Source: an uncultured Clostridia bacterium (lineage in GTDB: Bacteria; Bacillota; Clostridia; Christensenellales; Aristaeellaceae). From it: a stretch of DNA of 50,459 nt. The notes under the pieces are model-generated. The model was not told the DNA's origin. It made no database searches and saw only the letters and a list, made by a program, of their open reading frames with translations. Location of the stretch: NCBI GenBank assembly GCA_937886445.1, contig CALGBY010000089.1, forward strand, positions 1 to 50,459. The letters are read 5' to 3'. Shown in pieces: positions 33,398-42,496 of this stretch. How positions within the stretch are numbered: position 1 is the stretch's first letter; every line of letters starts with the position of its first letter. Position numbers and translations under genes: made by a program.

Positions 33398-34196
33398 GAC
33401 CGCTTTCCCCCTCATATCCGTTTCTGGCTCCGGCCGGAGGATAGGCGCGTTCAAACGCCTCCGAGGCAAATACCTCCTCCGGTGTACCGTCGCAAAGGAT
33501 GCTCTTTTCAAGCAGCGCCACGCGGTCCGCGTAGCGGCGCACCAGCTCCCAGTCATGGGAGACCAGCAGGATGGCCATATGGTGCTTCTCCTTCAGCTCG
33601 CATACCAGCTGCAGGAACAGCGAAAGCCCGTTCTGATCCACCCCGCTGACCGGCTCATCCAGTATGAGCAGGTCCGGCAGGGGAAGGAGGGCCATCGCGA
33701 GCAGCACACGCTGCAGCTCGCCCCCGCTCAGGGCTCCCAGCCGGCGGTCGATCAGCTTTTCCGCGCGCGCGGCGGTCAGCGCTTCCAGCACCCGGGCCCG
33801 TGTTTTTTTGCTCACGCCCAGCCATACAGGCCGGCTTGTGAGCGTGGAGGCGATCAGATCGCACACGGTGACGGGCATCTGGCGGTCAAAGGGCAGCTGC
33901 TGCGGCACATAGCCGATGCGGATGCCCGGAAAATCGCGCCCGTGCTCATCCATATGGCGCACGGTGCCCGTATAGGGGATCTCATTCAGCATGGAACGGA
34001 TCAGCGTGGTCTTTCCCGCGCCGTTCGGCCCCACCAGCGCGGTGAGCTGCCCGCAGTGGATGTGCAGGTTGACATTGCTGAGCAGGGTATCCCCGCCCAA
34101 TATGACGGATACATCCTTCAGCTCGATCCTGCACAGGCAGCATTCGCCGTGCTCGTGCAGATGGAAGCCGGAATGCTCATGTTCTTCGTTTTTCAC
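33390..34196 (-). CDS. znuC: Zinc-type ABC transporter ATP-binding protein with His/Cys-rich N-terminus
   Basis: ATPase of 268 residues. Walker A GPNGAGKTT (56-64), signature LSGGELQR, Walker B LLILDEPVSG and the switch His (SHD) are complete. Residues 1-22 form an unusual extension rich in His and Cys (EEHEHSGFHLHEHGECCLC), a probable metal-binding segment not needed for ATPase function. The start is GTG at 34196 with GAGGT 5 nt upstream. No substrate-binding protein (ZnuA) is nearby, so it must be encoded elsewhere. Confidence 0.9.
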   Translation of the reverse strand: MKNEEHEHSGFHLHEHGECCLCRIELKDVSVILGGDTLLSNVNLHIHCGQLTALVGPNGAGKTTLIRSMLNEIPYTGTVRHMDEHGRDFPGIRIGYVPQQLPFDRQMPVTVCDLIASTLTSRPVWLGVSKKTRARVLEALTAARAEKLIDRRLGALSGGELQRVLLAMALLPLPDLLILDEPVSGVDQNGLSLFLQLVCELKEKHHMAILLVSHDWELVRRYADRVALLEKSILCDGTPEEVFASEAFERAYPPAGARNGYEGESGRV

Positions 34197-34218
34197 AAAC
34201 TACCTCTGTTTACAGTAT

Positions 34219-34242
34219 GCCGGGCGGGAAGACCCGCCCGGC
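34219..34242. terminator. GC-rich hairpin between recA and znuC
   Basis: Perfect GCCGGGCGGG/CCCGCCCGGC stem with a 4-nt loop. The U-tract is poor on both strands, so it may be only a partial terminator for recA. Confidence 0.45.
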
Positions 34243-34271
34243 TGTTTATGTTCTGTGACGGATGAATCTGT

Positions 34272-35366
34272 TTACTCTTTGTCCGGCTGGTCGGGATCGA
34301 ATTCGCCGATCTCCTCACCCTCGTCCTGAGGGGCGACGGGCTTCAGCTCGGTGCGGATCTGCGCCTCGATCTCATCGCGGACCGCGGGGTTGTTCTTCAA
34401 AAACTCGCGGGCGTTGTCCCGGCCCTGGCCGATGCGCTGATCCTTATAGGAGAACCAGGCGCCGCTCTTGTGGATCAGATCCCTCGCGACGGCCATATCC
34501 AGAATGGTGCCCTCGCGGGAAATACCGGTGCCGAACATCAGGTCGAACTCGCAGGAGCGGAAGGGAGGTGCCACCTTGTTCTTGACCACCTTCACCTTGG
34601 TGCGGCTGCCCACCACATCGGTGCCGTTCTTCAGCTGCTCACCGCGGCGGATCTCAAGGCGTACGGAGGCGTAGAACTTGAGAGCACGGCCGCCGGGAGT
34701 GGTTTCGGGGTTGCCGTAGATCACGCCTACCTTTTCACGCAGCTGGTTGATAAACAGGGCGATGGCGCCGGTCTTGCTTACAACGCCGGCCAGTTTGCGC
34801 AGCGCCTGGCTCATCAGCCTGGCCTGCAGGCCCACAAAGCTGTCGCCCATTTCGCCGTCGATCTCGGCGCGGGGCACCAGCGCGGCCACGGAGTCGATCA
34901 CCACGATATCCACCGCGCCGGAGCGTACCAGCGCCTCGGCGATCTCCAGCGCGTCCTCGCCGGAATCGGGCTGGGAAACATACAGTTCATCGATGTTCAC
35001 GCCCAGGTTTTTCGCGTAGGCGGGGTCCAGCGCGTGCTCCGCGTCGATAAAGGCCGCGGTGCCGCCCTGCTTCTGCACCTCCGCCACCACATGCAGGGCG
35101 ACGGTGGTCTTACCGGAGGATTCGGGCCCGTAGATCTCCACGATGCGGCCCTTGGGGATGCCGCCTACACCCAGCGCCATGTCCAGGTCCAGACAGCCGG
35201 TGGGCACGGTGTCCACCACCATCTGTGTTTTCTGTCCCAGCTTCATCACGGTGCCCTTGCCGAACTGCTTTTCCAGGCTGCTCAGGGCACTTTCCAGCGC
35301 ACGCTGGCGCTCCAGCTTATCCATGTCCATAACGGGGGTCTCCTTGACTTCCTTTACCTTTGCCAT
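34272..35366 (-). CDS. recA: Recombinase RecA
   Basis: DNA strand-exchange protein of 364 residues, central to recombination and the SOS response. Walker A GPESSGKT (80-87), the VVIDSVAALVPRAEI Walker B stretch, loop L1/L2 region with FINQLREKVGVIYGNPETTPGG, and the acidic tail (DEGEEIGEFDPDQPDKE) are typical. GGAG precedes the ATG. It follows pgsA by 25 nt; cinA, often present between them in Firmicutes, is missing. I see no clear SOS box in that short gap. Confidence 0.98.
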   Translation of the reverse strand: MAKVKEVKETPVMDMDKLERQRALESALSSLEKQFGKGTVMKLGQKTQMVVDTVPTGCLDLDMALGVGGIPKGRIVEIYGPESSGKTTVALHVVAEVQKQGGTAAFIDAEHALDPAYAKNLGVNIDELYVSQPDSGEDALEIAEALVRSGAVDIVVIDSVAALVPRAEIDGEMGDSFVGLQARLMSQALRKLAGVVSKTGAIALFINQLREKVGVIYGNPETTPGGRALKFYASVRLEIRRGEQLKNGTDVVGSRTKVKVVKNKVAPPFRSCEFDLMFGTGISREGTILDMAVARDLIHKSGAWFSYKDQRIGQGRDNAREFLKNNPAVRDEIEAQIRTELKPVAPQDEGEEIGEFDPDQPDKE

Positions 35367-35391
35367 TGCTTTTCTCCTTTATTTTGTGTGA

Positions 35392-35949
35392 TCATTGCCT
35401 TTGTTTATCGGCGGCAAATACGCCGCGGCCGTTCCACAGGTAGAGCGCACCGCTCACAACGGTCATGATGCCCATCAGTACGAGCAGGGTGACGGATACG
35501 GGGGCGGGCAGGTCAAAGAGCATGCTGAGGATGCTGAGCAATTGCAGCACGGTCTTCACCTTGCCCCAGATGCCGGCGCTGATCACCGTTCCCTGCCCGG
35601 AGGCGATCATACGCAGGCCGTCGATCAGCAGATCCCGTGCCGCTACGATGCACACCAGCCACGCGGGCGGCGTAACGGCAAGCCTGCCGCTGCCGGCCGC
35701 GGTCAGCATCACGAAGGCGGTGAGCACCAGCAGCTTATCGGCTACCGGATCCAGAAATTTTCCGAACACCGATACCGCGCCGTACTTTCTGGCCAGATGC
35801 CCGTCCAGATAATCGGTAGCGGCGGCTAGGGCGAACAGGATGCCGGCAGCGGTGTATTTTTCAAACGCGCACAGCGCCACGATGGGGGGAATGAGCAGCA
35901 TGCGCAGCACGGTGAGCACATTGGGAAAGCTTTTCTTGTCGTATTTCAT
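35392..35949 (-). CDS. pgsA: CDP-diacylglycerol-glycerol-3-phosphate 3-phosphatidyltransferase
   Basis: Membrane enzyme of 185 residues making phosphatidylglycerol phosphate. The CDP-alcohol phosphotransferase signature is exact: D49-G50-x2-A53-R54-x8-G63-x3-D67-x3-D71. Four to six hydrophobic helices surround it. It lies 13 nt after rimO in the standard rimO-pgsA-recA order. Confidence 0.95.
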   Translation of the reverse strand: MKYDKKSFPNVLTVLRMLLIPPIVALCAFEKYTAAGILFALAAATDYLDGHLARKYGAVSVFGKFLDPVADKLLVLTAFVMLTAAGSGRLAVTPPAWLVCIVAARDLLIDGLRMIASGQGTVISAGIWGKVKTVLQLLSILSMLFDLPAPVSVTLLVLMGIMTVVSGALYLWNGRGVFAADKQRQ

Positions 35950-35962
35950 CCGGCTGCCCTCC

Positions 35963-37252
35963 TCACAGGAGCACTCTGGCTGTCAGGTCGTAGGTATCGG
36001 CCTGAATGATCTCGGCGTTCACAAAGGTGCCTTCCTCCGTGGGCAGCTCCGAAACGAGGCGGATCACGCCGTCCGCGTCCGGGGCTTCGCGCTCGCTGCG
36101 TCCGGTGAGCGGGCCGCACACCAGTATTTTTTCCCGGGTGCCCAGCCTTTCACGGTTTCTTTCAAGGCTGATCGCCGCCTGCAGTTTCATCAGCCGGTCC
36201 AGCCTTTCCTGCTTGACCTCTTCCGCGATCTGTCCCGGCAGGTCATACGCCTTTGTGTTCTCCTCCGGGCTGTAGGTAAAGGCGCCCATCCGGTCAAAGC
36301 CGATCTCCTCAGTAAAATCCATCAGGCGGCTGAAGTCGTCCTCCGTTTCACCGGGGAAGCCCACAATGAAGGTGGTGCGCAGCGTGAAGCCAAGCTCCCG
36401 CGCCGTGTGGAGCAGCTGCCTCGTTTTGTTGATATCGCCTCTGCGGTTCATGGCGCGAAGCAGGGAGGGGGAGGCGTGCTGAAGGGGAAGATCCAGATAT
36501 TTGCAGATCTTTTTTTCCTTCGCCATGTTTTCAAGCAGGCCGGGGCCCAGCTCATCGGGATACATATACAGCACCCGCAGCCATTCAAGCCCCTCCGTAT
36601 TTACGGCATCCTTCATCAGCTCCCACAGGGAGGAGGCGGTATCTTTTCCGTACACGCTGGTATCCTGCGATATCAGGATCTGCTCCTTCGCGCCGCCCGC
36701 GGCCAGCACGGCCATTTCCTTCAGGATGTTTTCCTTCGGGCGGGAGCGGTAATCCCCGCGGATGAGCGGGATGGCGCAGTAGGCACAGCGGTTGTCACAG
36801 CCCTCGCCGATGCGCACATAGGTGCTGTAGGGCGCTGTGGTGAGCACGCGGCCGCACTCAAGAAATTCTCTTGAATCCTCCGCGGGGCTTACGCGTTCGC
36901 CCGCGAGCGCGCGGCGGATGTATTCGGCCACGCATCCGTACTGGTACACGCCCAGCAGGCAGTCTATTTCGGGGATCTGCTCAAGCAGCTCCTCCCGGTA
37001 GCGCTGGGAGAGGCAGCCGGTCACGCACAGCACGCGGCAGCGGCCGGTCTGCTTGTACTGCGCCATTTCCAGTATGGCGTCAATGGATTCCTCCTTGGCG
37101 GAGGTGATGAAGCCACAGGTGTTCACGATGAGCACCTCGGCCTCCTCGGGGCGGTTTGTCACGGTAAAGCCGTCTTTTTCAAGCAGAGCGAGCATCTGCT
37201 CTGTATCCACCTGATTTTTCGCGCAGCCCAGTGATATGATGCCGATCTTCAT
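35963..37252 (-). CDS. rimO: Ribosomal protein S12 methylthiotransferase RimO
   Basis: Radical SAM enzyme of 429 residues that adds a methylthio group to an aspartate of ribosomal protein S12. The N-terminal UPF0004 domain carries three cluster cysteines C10, C46 and C80; the radical SAM triad is C152-x3-C156-x2-C159 (GCDNRCAYC); a C-terminal TRAM domain ends the protein. The start MKIGIISLGCAKNQVDTE is diagnostic for RimO rather than MiaB. First gene of the rimO-pgsA-recA group. Confidence 0.96.
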   Translation of the reverse strand: MKIGIISLGCAKNQVDTEQMLALLEKDGFTVTNRPEEAEVLIVNTCGFITSAKEESIDAILEMAQYKQTGRCRVLCVTGCLSQRYREELLEQIPEIDCLLGVYQYGCVAEYIRRALAGERVSPAEDSREFLECGRVLTTAPYSTYVRIGEGCDNRCAYCAIPLIRGDYRSRPKENILKEMAVLAAGGAKEQILISQDTSVYGKDTASSLWELMKDAVNTEGLEWLRVLYMYPDELGPGLLENMAKEKKICKYLDLPLQHASPSLLRAMNRRGDINKTRQLLHTARELGFTLRTTFIVGFPGETEDDFSRLMDFTEEIGFDRMGAFTYSPEENTKAYDLPGQIAEEVKQERLDRLMKLQAAISLERNRERLGTREKILVCGPLTGRSEREAPDADGVIRLVSELPTEEGTFVNAEIIQADTYDLTARVLL

Positions 37253-37282
37253 CTGTATTTCTTGTTTCCTCCGGATCCTTGA

Positions 37283-38206
37283 TTATTCCCCGGTATAAGC
37301 GCTTGCAAAGTACAGGATATCCGCCACGGAGCGGCTCTTGGTCATGCCGAAGGTGTTCACCTTTTTTCCGCGGAAGGCGAGGGTGGCGCTGCTTCCGCCG
37401 TCCAGATTATAGGCGTTGAAGGGATAATCCCCCGCGACGGCCTTTCCCTCGGTGTACACGATGTCGGCAAACTGGTTGATGGTCATGCCCGTGCTGCCCG
37501 GGTTATCGGGGCCGGCGCACACGATGGCCATGTAGGTGAGGCTGCCCGTCTGCACGATGGCCAGGCGCTGGGCGGGCTTTCCGCCGCCGATGGAACCGGC
37601 GGGGATGTTCTCGGTCTTCACCCCGTTGATCACAAGTCCCGGGCCGAAGGTGAACGCGTTCACGATATTCATATCCATCGCCTCGATCTCCTTTTTATCG
37701 GGAGCGACGAGGATGGTGAAATCGCCCTTGTCGTCGATCAGAAGCACATCCAGATGCCCGTTCGCGTTTTTCTTTTTGCGTACGCCCTGGCACACGGCGT
37801 ATTTGCCGTATTCACTGGCAAAGCGGTAAAAGGAATCGCCGTTCACGGCCAGCACGGCATGCACCTCATCGGCAAAGCGCGCGCCGTTCTTTTCGGCGGA
37901 GCCGTTCTTGCTCACCATCGCGCGCCTGATCTGCGTGGCGTTGGCTATCCGGATGTAGGCCACCGCGTAGTCGGTATCGTACGCGCGGCGTCCGGCGTCC
38001 ACCGTGATGTGCAATGAGGGATCGCTGTATTCGGTATCGGAAAGATAAAAACGCTCATCCACCCTGGGCATCACGGTCTCATCAATGGGGATCTCGCGCC
38101 CGGTGAGCGCGGCTTCACCGGCCTTTTCCTCCTCCGCAAGCACGGGCAGGGCCGTAAGCAGGCAGAGAAGCAGGCAGAGAAAGCGGAAAAACACATTTCT
38201 TTTCAT
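37283..38206 (-). CDS. Secreted phosphodiester glycosidase (NAGPA/DUF2233 domain)
   Basis: Exported protein of 307 residues. The signal peptide ends near VLAEEE (about 25). The body fits the NAGPA family that cleaves sugar-phosphodiester links, in bacteria often in wall or capsule material: AVNGDSFYRF, FGPGLVINGV, PAQRLAIVQTG and the signature YNLDGGSSATLAF near the end. I start at ATG 38206, with GGAG 6 nt upstream; the longer open frame has no signal at its start and overlaps the kinase gene. It follows the pfkB-type gene by 26 nt. Confidence 0.85.
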   Translation of the reverse strand: MKRNVFFRFLCLLLCLLTALPVLAEEEKAGEAALTGREIPIDETVMPRVDERFYLSDTEYSDPSLHITVDAGRRAYDTDYAVAYIRIANATQIRRAMVSKNGSAEKNGARFADEVHAVLAVNGDSFYRFASEYGKYAVCQGVRKKKNANGHLDVLLIDDKGDFTILVAPDKKEIEAMDMNIVNAFTFGPGLVINGVKTENIPAGSIGGGKPAQRLAIVQTGSLTYMAIVCAGPDNPGSTGMTINQFADIVYTEGKAVAGDYPFNAYNLDGGSSATLAFRGKKVNTFGMTKSRSVADILYFASAYTGE

Positions 38207-38232
38207 AAATATCTCCGTTTGTACAGTGGTTT

Positions 38233-39165
38233 TTATACGCGGGAAGCGGTGCAGCTTTCGCAAAGCTCGCGGATGCGCTGCCCGTTGGGCGCGCCCGTGC
38301 CCTCCTGCTCCAGCACCGCGCCCGCGGCGGCGGTGGCACAGACCAGCACCCGGTCTCCCGGAGCGCCTTCGCCCAGCTGCCACGCGGCGGCGGCGGCCAT
38401 CGCGTCTCCGGCGCCTATATCGCCTTTCACCTCCACCGCGGCGGGCGGGCAGTGCCAGGTGCCGCCGTCTGTGGAAAGCAGGGCGCCGTTCCTGCCGAGG
38501 CTCAGCAGGATGCAGCGGATCTGATAGGTGTGGCGCATCGCGTTCAGGATGAGGGAAAGCCCCTTGATATCGCTGGGGATATGCTGCCCCATCAGGGTGA
38601 GCAGCTCCTCAAACTCGTTGATGTTGGGCTTGATCAGGTCCGGAGCGGCGTCCAGAAGCCGCAAAAGCGTTTCGCCCGCGCAGTCCGCGGCCACTACAGC
38701 GCCCTTTTCGCGTATCTTACGGCACCAGCAGGCATAGGTATCGCTGCTTTCGCCTGCCGGCAGGCTGCCGGAAAGGATCACGGTATCGCCCTTTTCAAGC
38801 ACGGAAAGCAGCTGATCAAGCAGGCGGTCCAACGTGTTTTCGGGCAGCGTTTCGCCCGCCTCGTTCACTTCCACCGTACGCCTTTTGGAAAGATCGAATA
38901 TCTTGAGATTTTCGCGCAGGGGCAGCCCGGTCTCCTCAAAAAGGCAGGGCACCTCTTCACCCAGCTCCTTGCGCACCGCGCCCAGATACTCCGTAACGCA
39001 AAGGGTAACGGGCACGTCCAGCGCGCGCAGCGTCTTCGCGCAGTTTACGCCCTTGCCGCCCAGATCGCTCCTGAGCGGACGCACACGGTTGGTTTTGCCC
39101 GGGTCAAAGCTGTCGCATACCACGGTCTTATCTGTACAGGGGTTGAGACATACCGCGTAGATCAT
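38233..39165 (-). CDS. PfkB-family sugar kinase (1-phosphofructokinase/tagatose-6-phosphate kinase type)
   Basis: Cytosolic kinase of 310 residues. It begins MIYAVCLNPCTDKTV, the 1-phosphofructokinase-family start, has the GGKGVNCAKTLRAL block, and ends with the PfkB signature GDIGAGDAMAAAAAW containing the catalytic Asp. The likely substrate is fructose-1-phosphate or tagatose-6-phosphate, but no PTS or fru regulator adjoins, so it may have another role. It has a perfect promoter (39222-39250) and is probably co-transcribed with the NAGPA gene. Confidence 0.85.
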   Translation of the reverse strand: MIYAVCLNPCTDKTVVCDSFDPGKTNRVRPLRSDLGGKGVNCAKTLRALDVPVTLCVTEYLGAVRKELGEEVPCLFEETGLPLRENLKIFDLSKRRTVEVNEAGETLPENTLDRLLDQLLSVLEKGDTVILSGSLPAGESSDTYACWCRKIREKGAVVAADCAGETLLRLLDAAPDLIKPNINEFEELLTLMGQHIPSDIKGLSLILNAMRHTYQIRCILLSLGRNGALLSTDGGTWHCPPAAVEVKGDIGAGDAMAAAAAWQLGEGAPGDRVLVCATAAAGAVLEQEGTGAPNGQRIRELCESCTASRV

Positions 39166-39221
39166 AGCACATCTTCGCCTTTCTTTAACATAGGAAAGAA
39201 CACGGATTTTTATCCTATCAT

Positions 39222-39250
39222 ATTATAGTTTTTCAAGCCCGTTCTGTCAA
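39222..39250 (-). promoter_or_regulatory. Consensus promoter of the PfkB-type gene
   Basis: On the minus strand perfect TTGACA (39245-39250) and perfect TATAAT (39222-39227) with a 17-nt spacer, 57 nt upstream of the start codon. Confidence 0.85.
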
Positions 39251-39330
39251 GAAAAACGGGGCGCGTAACGGCGGAGGAGAGTGACTTTTCCGTTTCCCCC
39301 GTGAGCAGATGCGCCGGAGCGGTATAGCAA

Positions 39331-39447
39331 GAAACACTGACCCGTTCGGCAGGCTCATCCGCTGTGTTTTTTGTACGGTCTGCTTTTCGCGAAGATCCCG
39401 TATAAAATCCACAAGTCTCTGAACCTGCCGCATTGATCAGTGTTTCC
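39331..39447. repeat. Family C element, internally deleted copy (117 bp)
   Basis: Ends GAAACACTGACC and TGATCAGTGTTTCC match the copy at 30081-30241, as do TTCGGCAGGCTCATC and TCTGAACCTGCC. About 44 bp containing the TCGATTTAC/GTAAACC core are missing. It lies in a 390-bp gene-free gap. Confidence 0.82.
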
Positions 39448-39485
39448 TGATGATGTGATTTCTATTATTCAATCGGGACGGGAAG

Positions 39486-39549
39486 CCTGAAGACCGTGTT
39501 CGGCTGATCTTCAAACAGCCCGCCAATGCCTCTTCCGGAGGCACGGTAC
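39486..39549 (+). repeat. Family B element, copy 3
   Basis: Arms CTGAAGACC and TGATCTTCAAA, then CAGCCCGCCAATGCCTCTTC and GGAGGCACGGT. It ends 8 nt before the stop codon of the gene at 39558 and may serve as its 3' end. Confidence 0.72.
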
Positions 39550-39557
39550 AGAATGCT

Positions 39558-42410
39558 TTACTGCGCTTCCATCAGCAGGGTGAAGGCGCTGCTGTAATCC
39601 ATCAACATCGTGCCGTCCGCCTGCGGGGTCAGCGTCATCAGCACAAGGCCGTTTGCGTCTACCGCGATGCTGTCCTCCGTTTGTTTCCAGGTGTAGGCGG
39701 GCATTTCCAGGCCTGCCATGGTAAACGAAACGGTTCCGTCCGCGTTGAGCACGATGGCGTATTCACCGCCCAGTATGGACGCGTCCATGCTGATACCGCC
39801 CGCTATGTAGGTCTTGCCCACATACCTTACGCCCACAAAGCTGCCGGAAGCCTCGGCCGGCGGTTCGGCGGCGGGTTCCGGGGTGGGCTCGATCATGCCG
39901 GGAGAAGTGAGGTCCTCGGGGAATATACGCGCTTCGGCGGTCTTGTCGCGGCTGAAAAGGATATAGCCGCTGAGCGCGGTGCCGTAGCAGAGGCTGCCGT
40001 CCTCAAGGAGGGACAGGGGCGTTCCTTCACCCCAGTAGCGGGTGACGCCTTCTTCATCCGTGCCCCATACGCCGCCGCCGTCGGAACCGAAGTAATCCAA
40101 ATCGCCTGTTCCGTCCTCATTCAGGGTCAGGATGAGAGTCAGCCCGAACATGGAACGGGGATCGCCCGTCATCATGCCGGTGCTGAGCCAGGTGCTGTAC
40201 CAGGTGCCGGCATAATCAGCCGTGCCCGCTGCCGGTACGGTTTTCTGCGCCGCGGGCGCGGGAGTTTCGGCGGCAGGTGCGGGGGCGGGCGTTTCGGCTG
40301 CCGGTGCGGGGGAGGGAGTCTCCGTGGCCGGGCTGACCGGCTGTTCGCCGGGAACGGTCAGGCATACGGTGCCCTCAAAGGCCCGGATGAGTTCCTCATA
40401 CCAGGGCTCGCCCGCGGTGCCTCTGTGTGCCGGTTCCACCTCGGCCAGCACTCTTGAGCCGTCGCTGAGCTGGTCGCTTACGATGACCCATTTGGCTTCA
40501 CCGCGTTCGTTGATCCTGCGGTAGAGCGTCAGGGCGCGGTCTGTCTTCAGGGTGGTATAGGTGTTGCTGCCCGGAGCACCGTGGGATACGGCGGAACGGA
40601 TGGGATAACTGTCCGTGACGGCATTCAGACCGCTGATATCCACCCGTATCTTCGTGCTGCCCGGCACATCATAGCGCCAGACAAAGGCCGCGCGCCCGGT
40701 CGCTTCCGAAAACTGGGGATCCTTGCCGGCATAAAAATCCAAAATGCCGTTCTGAGCGTCCATGGGAACGCGGAAAGTAAGCGTGATGCCGTTTAATTCG
40801 TTGGTAAAGGCAAATTCCCGCCAGTGTTCCGGGCAGACGGCCGCAGAGATGAACTCGACGGGATCATCCGGAAGAAATTCATCCGTCAGCGCGGGGGCTT
40901 TGGCGGCAGGCGCGGGGGAGGGAATCTCAACAGCAGGAGCGGGTGTTTCGGTCACGACCGGTTCCGGCGTCGCGGTCGGTTCCGGTACGGGGGCGGACAC
41001 GCGTATCGCCTGAGAGCCGGGGAAGGTATACGCCGTGCCGTCCTCCTCCGTCCAGGAGAAGGTCATGGAATCCAGCAGCGCACCGCCTTCTGTGCCGGGA
41101 GCGCAGTTGATGCGGCTGACGCGGACAGCGATGGATACCTTCGGGGAGAATTGCGCGGAGTACTCCGTCCAGTCCCAGCCGATGTAGTGATAAGTGCGGC
41201 CCTGCATCTCCACACCGGCAATGACGCGGCTCTCCGCGGGCTGCACATTTTCGTACCGGTCCAGAGAAAAATCAAACATCGCGGGATCATCGTAGGTGAT
41301 CACTTCGATGCGGGGATCGTTGTTGCTTTCGCCGCGCTCGTTGTAAAAATACGCTGTGTTGCTGCTTGCGCGGTTATTCCAGCCGGTGACAGGCATTTGC
41401 ACCGTGACGGTGACGGCGGGATTGTCGAAACGCCTGATTTCCGAGGCGGTCTCTTTGGTATCGCGGCAGGCCGTCCCGACCAGCCAGTCTGTAAGGTCTG
41501 CGCTCTTCCAGTTCGCGGAGACGATGCCGCTGGTGTTCCACTGGCAGGCCTCAAACCGGCCGCTTTCGTCGCGACCGCGAAAACAAACATGGATATAACG
41601 GGTCGGATCGGAATCCGAGATCCAGTCGAAATAATGGTCGCCCAGCGCGGTCATGGAGGTGTCCCGGTGCCCCTGATCCAGGCCGTCAACGCCGGCAAAG
41701 GCTGCGATCTCCTCATAGGTCTTGTTGCGGTAGTAGCCGTCGTCGATCCATTTGATCAGGCGAAGCAATTGCTCATAAGGCATCAGACCGCTGCCGGAGG
41801 AGGAGGGCTCAACAGGAGCGGCTTCTTCGTATGAAGCAGCCCCGCCGGGCTCCTCGGCATCGGAATCGTCATCCAGATAGGCGGCAAGGCTGTCTGCTTC
41901 GATCACTTCGCCGTTCTCATCCACAAACCGGATATCACATTTCAGATCCGCGTCACTTACGCCGCTGATCCGCTGATAATCGCGGGCATTGACCAGGAAC
42001 AGCATGGAATAGAAGCTATCCATAAATCCCCAATCCTCCCGGCAGCAGACCACGGTGATCTCCGACAGATCCTCGTTATATTCTATTCTGCGGAAGGAAC
42101 GGGCATACATGGAATTATCCGGGTCCTGCGCTTCTGAAAAGGTGGATTCCATATCACGGAGAACTGCCTGCAGGGCAGCGGCCTGATCCGTTACGGTGCA
42201 AAGGATCTGCCCGTCTCCGCTGAAGGTATACAGCAGGCCGTCCCTGCTGTAGGCATCCAGCTGCTCCTGCGTGCTTTCCGTCTGCGCCTCGTCGGTACAG
42301 AAATAATTGATGGGAAGCAGGAAAGTGACCTGCGTTTCCGCCGGTGCCGCGGTTCCCGAGATCATCATGCACACTGTGAGCAGAAGCAGGAAATTTCTGA
42401 ATTTTCTCAT
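39558..42410 (-). CDS. Large secreted multidomain protein of unknown function
   Basis: I do not recognise the family. The 950-residue protein has a signal peptide ending near AAPA (about 24). Parts in order: an N-terminal beta-rich domain (25-170), an acidic linker, a 230-residue region with many Trp and Tyr and alternating strands, a Pro/Thr/Ala linker (PEPTATPEPVVTETPAP), a second beta domain, another Pro/Ala linker with repeated ETPAPAPAA units, and two C-terminal lipocalin-like beta units (ADYAGTWYSTWL; YVGKTYIAGGISMDA). This looks like an extracellular or wall-associated binding protein. AAGGAG precedes the ATG. It is transcribed alone. Confidence 0.72.
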   Translation of the reverse strand: MRKFRNFLLLLTVCMMISGTAAPAETQVTFLLPINYFCTDEAQTESTQEQLDAYSRDGLLYTFSGDGQILCTVTDQAAALQAVLRDMESTFSEAQDPDNSMYARSFRRIEYNEDLSEITVVCCREDWGFMDSFYSMLFLVNARDYQRISGVSDADLKCDIRFVDENGEVIEADSLAAYLDDDSDAEEPGGAASYEEAAPVEPSSSGSGLMPYEQLLRLIKWIDDGYYRNKTYEEIAAFAGVDGLDQGHRDTSMTALGDHYFDWISDSDPTRYIHVCFRGRDESGRFEACQWNTSGIVSANWKSADLTDWLVGTACRDTKETASEIRRFDNPAVTVTVQMPVTGWNNRASSNTAYFYNERGESNNDPRIEVITYDDPAMFDFSLDRYENVQPAESRVIAGVEMQGRTYHYIGWDWTEYSAQFSPKVSIAVRVSRINCAPGTEGGALLDSMTFSWTEEDGTAYTFPGSQAIRVSAPVPEPTATPEPVVTETPAPAVEIPSPAPAAKAPALTDEFLPDDPVEFISAAVCPEHWREFAFTNELNGITLTFRVPMDAQNGILDFYAGKDPQFSEATGRAAFVWRYDVPGSTKIRVDISGLNAVTDSYPIRSAVSHGAPGSNTYTTLKTDRALTLYRRINERGEAKWVIVSDQLSDGSRVLAEVEPAHRGTAGEPWYEELIRAFEGTVCLTVPGEQPVSPATETPSPAPAAETPAPAPAAETPAPAAQKTVPAAGTADYAGTWYSTWLSTGMMTGDPRSMFGLTLILTLNEDGTGDLDYFGSDGGGVWGTDEEGVTRYWGEGTPLSLLEDGSLCYGTALSGYILFSRDKTAEARIFPEDLTSPGMIEPTPEPAAEPPAEASGSFVGVRYVGKTYIAGGISMDASILGGEYAIVLNADGTVSFTMAGLEMPAYTWKQTEDSIAVDANGLVLMTLTPQADGTMLMDYSSAFTLLMEAQ

Positions 42411-42496
42411 GTTGATTCTCCTTGCCGTATTTCACTTACACATGATATTATACACGATCAGTCCGTTTGCGGAAGACCTTATTCGTAAAAATTTAA

